26,432 bases of DNA from Thiosocius sp963719025 (GTDB lineage Bacteria > Pseudomonadota > Gammaproteobacteria > Chromatiales > Chromatiaceae), in the NCBI GenBank assembly GCA_963719025.1, contig CAVRBK010000066.1:1-26432 (forward strand). The letters run 5' to 3'. The notes below the pieces were generated by a model. It saw only the letters and a program-made list of their open reading frames with translations. It did not search any database and was not told the origin of the DNA. Of the stretch, positions 8,186 through 14,987 are shown piece after piece; the stretch's first letter is position 1, and the number at the start of each line of letters is the position of its first letter. A program made the position numbers and the translations under genes.

Positions 8186-9268
8186 TCACTGCTTCTGTGC
8201 GACCTCTGGCTCCGGTCGATAGATCTGGTCGGCTGCCGTCAGCAGGGGTTTGGGTATATCGATGCGCAGGTCGTTGGCACGTTTCAGGTTGAACACGATC
8301 GCATAGTCCGCGGCATCCTCGATCGGGATGGCGCCGGCGCTCTCGCCGGCGAGAATGCGCGCGGCCTTGAACCCGGCCATGCGTCCCATCGCGGTGAAAT
8401 CGACGGCAGCGCCACCGAACAGGCCAATCTTCGAGAAGTAATAGTTGAGTGCCATCTCCGGCTTGTCGCTGTGTCTGACCGTCCACTCGAATATCTGGCC
8501 GGCGGCATAGTTTTCGCCATTGGCGGTCGCCAGCTTGAGTGCGGCCGGATAAATGGCTCGAACCTGCTTGTCGGCGTTGAGTTCCCTGATCAGTGCCTTG
8601 TACTCTTCGAAGTCTTTCACCCGGCGCAGTTCCCAGCCGAGTTTCGGCGTTTCGCCGGCAAGTTCGATTTCGAATTGGCGCGTAATGGCGTTACCAGTCG
8701 GCGAATAGTCGGTGATTCCGACCACCCTGTCCCCGGGCATCAGGTCGCCTATTGCGGCAGCCATCACGCGCAACGATTTCAGCAGGTGGAGTTTCTCGTA
8801 GACTCCGGTGATGTTGTGGCCGGGTGCATCGAGTGATTCGAGGAAGTTGGCCTTGGCGCTGTAGTCGGCGGGTTGCCCGTTCATGCCGCTGAACACTACG
8901 GCGATGTCTTTGCGACCAACCAGCGGCAGCATCACCTCGCGTACTGCGTTGTCGTCGAGTACCACCACGACCTGTGGCTTGAATTCTTCGACCGCCTGCA
9001 GGGCCATGCGACCGCGTTCTGCGATAGCCTCCGGTGTTGTGAACACCTTTTTGGTGTCCATGTAGACGGAGCGCAGTTCCAGGTTTTCACCCTCCCGCCA
9101 TCCGCGCTCTGCCAGTGCCTGGGCGACACCTTCGCCCTGCGGCCCGCCGCAGACATGGGTGCTGCCGTAGCTGTGGACCACCAGAACGCGCGCCTTGTCG
9201 GTCGCGATGCTGGCGACAGCACTCTGGGCTGCGACAAAAAGAATGAAACTGAAGACAAATTTGTTCAT
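8186..9268 (-). CDS. periplasmic substrate-binding protein, ABC-transporter type
   Basis: A 360-residue exported protein. Residues 1-19 are a signal peptide (FSFILFVAAQSAVAS). The first lobe starts with RVLVVHSYGSTHVCGG, followed by alternating strands and helices. These include VVVVLDDNAVREV and IAVVFSGMNGQP, then a second lobe with DRVVGITDYSPTGN. This is the type I periplasmic-binding fold of the family usually called ABC substrate-binding (PF04392-like). The frame is open to 9328, but ATG 9268 puts the signal peptide first and has an AGGTG site. No permease or ATPase gene is nearby. Instead the next gene is a GGDEF-EAL membrane protein. This suggests ligand sensing that controls cyclic-di-GMP rather than uptake. 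The ligand is unknown. Confidence 0.8.
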   Translation of the reverse strand: MNKFVFSFILFVAAQSAVASIATDKARVLVVHSYGSTHVCGGPQGEGVAQALAERGWREGENLELRSVYMDTKKVFTTPEAIAERGRMALQAVEEFKPQVVVVLDDNAVREVMLPLVGRKDIAVVFSGMNGQPADYSAKANFLESLDAPGHNITGVYEKLHLLKSLRVMAAAIGDLMPGDRVVGITDYSPTGNAITRQFEIELAGETPKLGWELRRVKDFEEYKALIRELNADKQVRAIYPAALKLATANGENYAAGQIFEWTVRHSDKPEMALNYYFSKIGLFGGAAVDFTAMGRMAGFKAARILAGESAGAIPIEDAADYAIVFNLKRANDLRIDIPKPLLTAADQIYRPEPEVAQKQ

Positions 9269-9725
9269 GGGCACACACCTGTAAGCACGGTTGCTGAACG
9301 ATCGGGGGGACGCACACGTCCAGCCCATTTCCTGAGTCTGAGCGGCTTGATAACACGATAAGCATCATCGGCCAACCCGCGGAAACCTTGAACCGCCCGG
9401 CACAAGGGTTGCAGCCCTCTGGTCCGCGCTGCTGCGGCGCGTCTCCGCAGGCTGGCGGGGAAATGAGAGCGGCGTTTTTTTGCCTACGCCCTTGGCCGAT
9501 GTTTGCGAAAAAATGACCGGAAATCAGCATCTTGTCTGGACTTTTCAATCTTTTTTGCGATCCCCGCTGAGCCTGATTCGTGACATGCCGTGTAGGGGTG
9601 CCGGCCCGGCGAGACCCGGTGGGCGAGGTGTGAGTATCGGCAGAATAGGCTTGGGACTTTGCTAAAGAGGGGGGGGTTCTGCGTATACTTCGCATTCCGA
9701 ATTACAACCATTAAAGGAGGGAGTC
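9269..9725. other. 457-base divergent intergenic region
   Basis: No supported gene. It separates the substrate-binding/GGDEF-EAL pair (minus) from the cytochromes (plus), so it must hold promoters for both. A perfect 10-base inverted repeat, CATCGGCCAA at 9366-9375 and TTGGCCGATG at 9492-9501, lies 116 bases apart. An 8-G run at 9669-9676 precedes a TATACT box. Nothing else stands out. Confidence 0.55.
9659..9689 (+). promoter_or_regulatory. possible promoter for the monohaem cytochromes
   Basis: TATACT at 9684-9689 is a good -10 box. The best -35 match is TTGCTA at 9659-9664, with a long 19-base spacer that contains a run of eight G. The call rests mainly on the -10 box and its position 36 bases before the ATG. 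Confidence 0.35.
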
Positions 9726-10058
9726 ATGCTGACCAGGTGCAAAGGGGGTCTGCAGACAGTCTTTTTGTCGATGGCCCTTGCGGTGTCATCGGCCCAGGCC
9801 ATCGAGGGTGATGTGCAGCGTGGCAGGGTCAAGGCGGATACCTGTCTCGGTTGCCACGCCATCCCGTCGTACACCAACACGTATCCGACGTACAACGTGC
9901 CAAAGGTGGGGGGGCAGAACGAGGAATACGTTATCTCGGCTCTGTTGGCCTATCGCAGCGGGCAGAGGGCGCACGAGACCATGCACGGTAATGCCCAGAG
10001 CCTGAGTGATCAGGATATTGCAGATATTGCCGCGTTTTTCGCAGCAGCCAAGAATTGA
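9726..10058 (+). CDS. monohaem cytochrome c, class I
   Basis: A 110-residue periplasmic electron carrier. The signal peptide covers about 1-25 (cleavage near AQA). The haem-binding motif is CLGCH at 40-44, with His44 as the proximal ligand. The likely distal ligand is Met86 in HETMHGNAQSLSDQDI, followed by the usual C-terminal helix ADIAAFFAAA. Size and layout fit small class I c-type cytochromes (c553 or c4 half-domain type). An AAAGGAGGG ribosome site precedes the ATG. The second monohaem cytochrome follows 12 bases later, so the two are almost certainly co-transcribed. The coding sequence contains a 7-G run at 9908-9914. The redox partner is not evident from the context. Confidence 0.93.
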   Translation: MLTRCKGGLQTVFLSMALAVSSAQAIEGDVQRGRVKADTCLGCHAIPSYTNTYPTYNVPKVGGQNEEYVISALLAYRSGQRAHETMHGNAQSLSDQDIADIAAFFAAAKN

Positions 10059-10070
10059 GCAGGTGAAACC

Positions 10071-10403
10071 ATGAAAAAAGCGATTTATCTGGCAACCCTT
10101 GTTTGCTGCGTATCCTTTGGCCCGGCAATCGCTGGCGGGGACCCGGAGGCGGGCAAGGAAAAATCGGCGGTCTGTGCAGGCTGCCATGGGGCTGATGGCA
10201 ACTCGACCATTGGTGCCAATCCCCGGCTGGCCGGGCAGTACGAGTCTTACCTCTACCAGGCGCTGACCCAATACAAGACCGGGAAGCGCAAGGATTTGCT
10301 TATGGCGAATATGGTGGCGAACCTGAGCACCCAGGACATGAAAGACCTCGCTGCCTGGTTCTCCAGTCAGGAGGGAAACGTGTTGGTCGTACTACCTGAC
10401 TAG
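10071..10403 (+). CDS. monohaem cytochrome c, class I (c4/c553-like)
   Basis: A 110-residue exported cytochrome. It has a signal peptide at 1-21 (cleavage near AIA), CAGCH at 35-39, then GADGNS and PRLAGQYESYLYQAL, which are typical of cytochrome c4/c553 domains. The likely distal ligand is Met78 in LLMANMVANLSTQDM, followed by the helix KDLAAWFSSQ. An AGGTG site precedes the ATG. The gene is 12 bases after the first cytochrome and ends just before the terminator at 10426-10458. The two monohaem proteins together resemble the two halves of a dihaem c4, which is also encoded next door on the other strand. This is an observation, not proof of a split. Confidence 0.94.
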   Translation: MKKAIYLATLVCCVSFGPAIAGGDPEAGKEKSAVCAGCHGADGNSTIGANPRLAGQYESYLYQALTQYKTGKRKDLLMANMVANLSTQDMKDLAAWFSSQEGNVLVVLPD

Positions 10404-10425
10404 TCAGGAGAAACGATAGACCGGG

Positions 10426-10458
10426 AAAAAGGGCGATCGATCAACGATCGCCCTTTTT
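10426..10458. terminator. bidirectional rho-independent terminator
   Basis: Perfect 14-base stem (10426-10439 with 10445-10458) and a 5-base loop. The stem is A5-GGG-CGATCG paired with CGATCG-CCC-T5, so a T-run follows the GC stem on either strand. It sits between the convergent monohaem and dihaem cytochrome genes and should end both transcripts. Confidence 0.92.
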
Positions 10459-10469
10459 CGTTGCGCGTG

Positions 10470-11102
10470 TCACTCAGCGATGTCGGCAGCGCCATAGTAC
10501 CTGGCGAGCCGCGTGATCTCCTGGTCCGTCAGTTTGTGTGAGACGCTTTGCATGCGTTCAAACAGGTCATTGCTGCGACCCGATTCCTTGAACTGCTGCA
10601 TTGTTTTTTCAAGGTACTGGCGGATCTGGCCGATCAGAATCGGCGCCACCTCGATATGGTTGTCCTTCTCGACAATGTCCTTGTCGTGGCAACTGTTGCA
10701 GACCTTCATGACCAGCATTTCTTCACCACCGACCATGGGAGGGCGCTCCATCTCGCTGTACCAGGCGCTGATATGGACCATATTTTCGTCAGACAGCTTG
10801 CGTGCCACCTTGGCCATATCACTGTCCTCTCTGATGCCGTTTTTGAAATCGGAGAGTTGTTTGTACATGTAGGTCGCCCGTTGGCCGGCGATGCTCGGAA
10901 TGTCCTCGTCATCACTGATGCCGTCGGCGTTGTGGCATTTCTTGCACTTGTATTTCTTTGCCAGATTTTTGCCTTCTGCACTGTCGCCGCTGGCTACCAG
11001 GTCAAATTTTTCCTTGGTCCATTTGAAAGCCGCCGGATCGGCTGCCGATGCCGCCTGGGCAATTCCTGCAAGCATTGCTGCCAGGATAAATGCATGACGC
11101 AT
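10470..11102 (-). CDS. dihaem cytochrome c4-like protein
   Basis: A 210-residue periplasmic cytochrome with two similar halves. It has a signal peptide at 1-20 (AQAASA). Haem 1 motif CKKCH is at 53-57, with likely Met96 as distal ligand. Haem 2 motif CNSCH is at 135-139, with likely Met184 as distal ligand. Each half contains a c4-type segment (IAGQRATYMYKQLSDFKNG; ILIGQIRQYLEKTMQQF) and a terminal Leu-Ser/Thr-Asp helix start. Length and layout match cytochrome c4, an electron shuttle to terminal oxidases. An AGGAG site lies 9 bases from ATG 11102. The space between contains a run of seven C on the coding strand. The gene converges with the two monohaem cytochromes. Confidence 0.92.
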   Translation of the reverse strand: MRHAFILAAMLAGIAQAASAADPAAFKWTKEKFDLVASGDSAEGKNLAKKYKCKKCHNADGISDDEDIPSIAGQRATYMYKQLSDFKNGIREDSDMAKVARKLSDENMVHISAWYSEMERPPMVGGEEMLVMKVCNSCHDKDIVEKDNHIEVAPILIGQIRQYLEKTMQQFKESGRSNDLFERMQSVSHKLTDQEITRLARYYGAADIAE

Positions 11103-11136
11103 AGGGGGGGTCTCCTGTTGTTGGTCTACTGAATTT

Positions 11137-11142
11137 ATTATA
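11137..11142 (-). promoter_or_regulatory. possible -10 box for the dihaem cytochrome
   Basis: A perfect TATAAT on the minus strand, about 35 bases upstream of the ATG at 11102. No good -35 box is visible at 16-18 bases, so this is a weak call that might depend on an activator. Confidence 0.35.
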
Positions 11143-11444
11143 TTGCGTGTCGTTGTGATTCTTTTTTATCGCGTCGATTGTACCCGACCTTAAACCTCGG
11201 TTTCTCGCATCGTTGGGCCAGTGCCTGGTGAATCGCCTCGATGCGCAGCGTGAATATGCCGCAGTTGCCTCTGGATGTTCCATCTCAGTCGCGGGTAAGC
11301 GATTCCTTTTCAGTGTGTTACTGAATATTCCTTATTTCGTTTGAAGGCTTCGGCTGTCAGTTGGTTTTGTGCCCTGTGTGCCCGTTATCGTCGGTCTGCA
11401 CCCGATCGAGCTGTATTCCCAGGCGCGCCACGCCTCGTGGTCGC

Positions 11445-11472
11445 TTGAGATCGGGTTGGTGTTGTGTAGAAT
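11445..11472 (+). promoter_or_regulatory. sigma-70-type promoter of the CsgG-like/LpoB operon
   Basis: TTGAGA at 11445-11450 and TAGAAT at 11467-11472, with a 16-base spacer. Each box matches 5 of 6 consensus positions. The predicted start near 11479 gives a leader of roughly 28 bases before the GTG at 11507. An 8-base inverted repeat overlaps the -35 box. Confidence 0.6.
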
Positions 11473-11506
11473 CAAAAAAAAATAATAAACACGCTAAGGA
11501 GGGACA

Positions 11507-12403
11507 GTGTTTCATCGAACTATCACAGTCGCTGCACTGCTTGCAGCAATCGGTTTCGTCTCTGTTTCGCAATGCGTCCTGGCCGCAGACGAGCAGCCGG
11601 CTGTTGCGATCAAGGAGCCGAAGGTCGGTGAGAAGGTCAGCAAGTACGCGCTTCGCCACCTGAATACCGAGCGCCTATGGGCTGAGCTCGAATCCTCGTT
11701 TCGCGCAACCCGAAAACTGCGGGTGCTGAGCCGCGATAAAGAAGTTCTGGCCGACATACGCGAAGAACAGCAATTCGCGGAATCGGATCTGGCGAAGGGT
11801 GATGCGGCGAGCAGCGGTGAGTTGCGCAACGCCAATTACCTGATCCTGCCAAAGGTGCAGGACTTCAAGTTTTACCGCTCCGCGAAGGCTTTGCCAAACT
11901 TCGATAGCAAATATCGTCGGCAGGACTCGGGCCTGTTGCAATTGACCGCACAGATGGTCAATACCACCACCGGCCAGGTCGAGACCACGTTTGACCTCTC
12001 CGCAAGGTTTGCGACCAAGTCGCAGATCGTGAATACCAAGTCCGGTTCGCCGAATTCCACGCACTTCACCAAGATGGCGAAGGATGTCTCTGCGCAGTTG
12101 GCGGACCAGTTTGTTGCGGCCGTGTTCCCGATGAAGGTTGTCAAGCGCACGCGCGCCAAGCAGGTGATCATCAACCGCGGTAAAGACGGTGGCATGAAGA
12201 TGGGAGAGGTGCTGGATGTGTTCTTTGCCGGCGAGGAACTGATCGATCCAGATACCGGAGAGTCGCTCGGTTCAGGTGAGGAGTTCGTTGGCAAGGTCAA
12301 GGTGGTGAGGATTAATCCGAAGGTCACCTACGCCAAGATCGTCGAAGAGGATGCTGAAAATGCACCGATCGGCGTCGGCGATATCCTGCGGCGGCCGCAG
12401 TAA
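11507..12403 (+). CDS. CsgG-like exported protein with FlgT-C-like end domain
   Basis: A 298-residue exported protein. GTG 11507 is preceded by a strong AGGAGGG site. The signal peptide covers 1-27 (cleavage near VLAA). There is no lipobox, because the only cysteine there is preceded by Gln. Residues about 45-205 resemble a divergent CsgG/LpoB-type domain, with RKLRVLSRDKEVLADIREEQ and NANYLILPKVQDF in the places of the conserved 'rF-vveR' and 'GADYlv' segments. Residues about 210-298 form a beta-rich module with INRGKDGGMKMGE, DPDTGESLGSGEEF and GDILRR. The same module occurs in the next protein and resembles the FlgT C-terminal domain. It is the first gene of a five-gene run ending at LpoB. 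An envelope-assembly role is inferred. Confidence 0.75.
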   Translation: MFHRTITVAALLAAIGFVSVSQCVLAADEQPAVAIKEPKVGEKVSKYALRHLNTERLWAELESSFRATRKLRVLSRDKEVLADIREEQQFAESDLAKGDAASSGELRNANYLILPKVQDFKFYRSAKALPNFDSKYRRQDSGLLQLTAQMVNTTTGQVETTFDLSARFATKSQIVNTKSGSPNSTHFTKMAKDVSAQLADQFVAAVFPMKVVKRTRAKQVIINRGKDGGMKMGEVLDVFFAGEELIDPDTGESLGSGEEFVGKVKVVRINPKVTYAKIVEEDAENAPIGVGDILRRPQ

Positions 12404-12416
12404 GGGTCAAGACGGC

Positions 12417-12445
12417 AAAGCGGGCATTCGTCCCGCTTTCTTTGT
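12417..12445 (+). terminator. intra-operon hairpin, possible partial terminator
   Basis: Eight-base stem AAAGCGGG (12417-12424) and CCCGCTTT (12432-12439), loop of seven, followed by CTTTGTG. The T-run is interrupted, so termination would be partial. It lies in the 74-base gap between the first and second CsgG-like genes. Confidence 0.55.
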
Positions 12446-12477
12446 GCACACACTGCATGGACTCGGAGGTCGGGCAA

Positions 12478-14967
12478 ATGGTGCGGAATCGGATTTTTTC
12501 TTTCCTTTTGATGAGCCTGTTGGCGGCAGGTCTGCAAGCGGCGCCAAAGGCCTTGCAGGTCGCGGAGAATCAGGTGCGTATCGCGGTCATGGGCCAGGAT
12601 GATTTCCATCCCGACCGTACCGTGCCGGGCAATGTCAAAACCCTGCCGGACGACCTTGCCGCGCGCGTAATCGAGCATCTCAATGCGAGCCGGCGCTTCT
12701 CGGTGGTCGAACGTACTGCATTGCGTCGGGTTCTGCGCGAGCAGGCGTTTGCCAAAGAGTCGTCGCCCAGCGATCTCGACCGGGTGATCGAAAAGACGGT
12801 CGAGAACCTGCCATCGGTGAATGGCTGGACGGTTGCCGCCGCGGCTACCGCAGCCGACCACAACGACCGGCTGAAGGAATTCGGCAATCTCGGTACCTCT
12901 ATCGGCGCGGACTACATCGTGTATGCCGTACTGGAGAAGCATCAGGGATCGAGCAAGACCACCGCAGTACCGTTCAGTGACAGCGCTCGCACGATGACGA
13001 CCAGGCAGGTGGATGCCCGTCTGCGTCTGCGGGTGATCGAATCGAAGCTGGGCCGGGTGATCGGTGCGGACAGTATCCAGACGCGTATCAGCGAGGCCGT
13101 CTTTACCGGTCGCGAGGCGCGCAACGATGAATACGCGATGTTCGATCATCTGGGCAAAGAGGCCGCTGTGCGGGTTTTGGATATCGTCTTTCCGGCGCGA
13201 CTGGTCGCGGCCGAGCCCTGGATTGTCAACCGGGGCGGTGATCAGCATGTCCAGGTGGGAGATCGTTACAGGATCGTGCGCGAGGGCAAGGAGGTCACGG
13301 ACGACGCGGGTATCGTGATCGGCAAGCTCAACTCGCCTGTCGGCGTGGCGGAGGTTGCCCAGGTACAGGACACCCTGTCGGTGTTGACACCGGTCAGCGG
13401 CAGTTTTGCGCTGAATGATCTCGCGGTCCGCGAGTCTGTGGCGGCGACGCCTGCCGCGGTTCCGCGCTCGGCACCCCCGGTCATGGCGGCCAACGGCGCG
13501 GCACCCTCTGGTGGTGTCCGGCCCAAGCTCGCGGTTGGACTGGTCAAGTCGCGCTCGACCGCCAGCACCGGTGCAGATGCCGGCAAGCACCTGCCGGTAT
13601 TCACCGATACCCTGATCTCCCGTCTCACCCAGACGCGGCGCTTCCAATTGATCGACCGCCAGGAGGTGGACCAGTTGCTGGACGAACAGCTGGCACAGGC
13701 GATGGCCGAAGATCGCGACCTGCCGTCGTCGATGGGGGTGCTGGCCGGTGCTGATTACCTGGTGATTGGCAGTGTTGCGAATTTCGCGATAGAGAAAGTC
13801 AGCACGCAGTTGCCGGGTTCGAGCCGGATCCTGACCACCCACCAGGGGCGTATCGAGGGCAATATGCGAATCGTCGATGCGCGCAGCGGCGAGGTGCTGG
13901 ATTCGCGCAAGGTATCGATTCACGAAGAATTGGCCGAGCCGGCCGCAAAGGAACTGCTGATCAGCAAGCTGTCGGATGCCTATGCCGAGCAAACGGTGCT
14001 CAACCTGATGAATGCGATCTTCCCGATCAAGGTCGCAGCCGTGGTTTCCGGGGTCGCGTACATCAATCGGGGGACCGATGGTGGCCTGGGGGTTGGCGAG
14101 GCGTTGATGGTTGTTCGTCCCGGTCAGGCGATTGTCGATCCGGATACCGGCGTCCAACTGGGCATCGCCGAGACCGAACTGGGTGAACTGGTGCTGGCCG
14201 AGGTCGAGGATGCCCGTTCGAAGGCGCCGGTCGGCCAGTTACAGCTGCGCACCGGCGATATCCTCAAGCGCAGGCCGGAAGCCCGTGGTCAGCGCAGCGC
14301 GCAACTGGCACAAGGCCAGGTGCCGGTGCGCAGCGGCGGCGATGTCGGTCGGTCGGACGGCAGTGCCCTGACCCTGGCGGTCGGCAAGATCCGGATCAAT
14401 GCACGCGGCCGCAACCAGGTGCTGCGCGGCGCCAATATCGATCGGGTCTCGAACGACCTGATGGTCAAGCTGTCGCAATTTCCCGAGTTCGATGTGATGG
14501 AGCGCTCGGAGATCGACCAGGTGATCGACGAGAAGACGTTCACGGCGATTGCGCAGGGCCGTTCGCTGCAACGAGCCGTCAATGAACTCGACGGTGCCGA
14601 CTATCTTGTCATCGCGGTCATCGACGATTTTCTGATTCGCACCGAGCGCAAGCAGGTGCCTTACACGAACGAGATCCAGACACGCCACTTCGGCACGGTT
14701 GAGTCGACGCTGCGGATGATCGATGTGCACACCGGCAAGCTGGTCGGGGCGGACAAGATCCGTCTCAGTGAGCGAATTCGCGATGCCTCGGACGAGGCGG
14801 CGGCCGTGGCCGACCTGCTGGATCTGTACAGTTCAGAGCTGGTGTTTCGGATCAGCGACAACCTCAAGGCGCGGCAGCGCGGTGAAGACGTTCGGCCGGA
14901 ACGTCCGCTGCTCGATGCCCAACGTCCTAAACCGCAGGCACCTGCGGTACGACGTCCCAACTTCTGA
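12478..14967 (+). CDS. exported protein with three tandem CsgG-like units
   Basis: An 829-residue exported protein. ATG 12478 has GGAGG at 12465-12469. An upstream in-frame start at 12442 is rejected because it lacks a site and pushes the signal peptide inward. The signal peptide covers 1-22, with no lipobox Cys. Three CsgG-like units lie at about 33-240, 348-520 and 631-800. Each carries an rF-x-v-x-[ED]R segment (RFSVVERTALRRVLREQ, RFQLIDRQEVDQLLDEQ, EFDVMERSEIDQVIDEK) and a GADY segment (GADYIVYAV, GADYLVIGS, GADYLVIAV). Units 1 and 2 are followed by a beta module (INRGTDGGLGVGE, DPDTG, GDILKRR in unit 2), while unit 3 is not. The tail is Pro/Arg-rich. Known CsgG proteins have one such domain and are lipoproteins. 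The function is unknown, and envelope assembly with LpoB/YcfL is inferred from neighbours. Confidence 0.82.
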   Translation: MVRNRIFSFLLMSLLAAGLQAAPKALQVAENQVRIAVMGQDDFHPDRTVPGNVKTLPDDLAARVIEHLNASRRFSVVERTALRRVLREQAFAKESSPSDLDRVIEKTVENLPSVNGWTVAAAATAADHNDRLKEFGNLGTSIGADYIVYAVLEKHQGSSKTTAVPFSDSARTMTTRQVDARLRLRVIESKLGRVIGADSIQTRISEAVFTGREARNDEYAMFDHLGKEAAVRVLDIVFPARLVAAEPWIVNRGGDQHVQVGDRYRIVREGKEVTDDAGIVIGKLNSPVGVAEVAQVQDTLSVLTPVSGSFALNDLAVRESVAATPAAVPRSAPPVMAANGAAPSGGVRPKLAVGLVKSRSTASTGADAGKHLPVFTDTLISRLTQTRRFQLIDRQEVDQLLDEQLAQAMAEDRDLPSSMGVLAGADYLVIGSVANFAIEKVSTQLPGSSRILTTHQGRIEGNMRIVDARSGEVLDSRKVSIHEELAEPAAKELLISKLSDAYAEQTVLNLMNAIFPIKVAAVVSGVAYINRGTDGGLGVGEALMVVRPGQAIVDPDTGVQLGIAETELGELVLAEVEDARSKAPVGQLQLRTGDILKRRPEARGQRSAQLAQGQVPVRSGGDVGRSDGSALTLAVGKIRINARGRNQVLRGANIDRVSNDLMVKLSQFPEFDVMERSEIDQVIDEKTFTAIAQGRSLQRAVNELDGADYLVIAVIDDFLIRTERKQVPYTNEIQTRHFGTVESTLRMIDVHTGKLVGADKIRLSERIRDASDEAAAVADLLDLYSSELVFRISDNLKARQRGEDVRPERPLLDAQRPKPQAPAVRRPNF

Positions 14968-14987
14968 TAATTAGGGGAGTACGCAGG

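Larger units (their letters stand above)
11103..11506. other. 404-base divergent intergenic region
   Basis: No supported gene. It drives the dihaem cytochrome (minus) and the CsgG-like operon (plus). It holds a promoter at 11445-11472, a minus-strand TATAAT at 11137-11142, a short inverted repeat TTCAGT-GTGTT-ACTGAA at 11309-11325, and an 8-base inverted repeat ACCCGATC (11400-11407) / GATCGGGT (11449-11456). The second repeat overlaps the -35 box. An A9 run at 11474-11482 precedes the ribosome site. Confidence 0.55.

Noticed and set aside
12328..14157. 609-codon open frame on the minus strand
   Set aside because: It lies wholly opposite the triple CsgG-like gene, has no domain, signal or ribosome site, and reads as His/Arg/Asp-rich shadow translation typical of GC-rich antisense frames.
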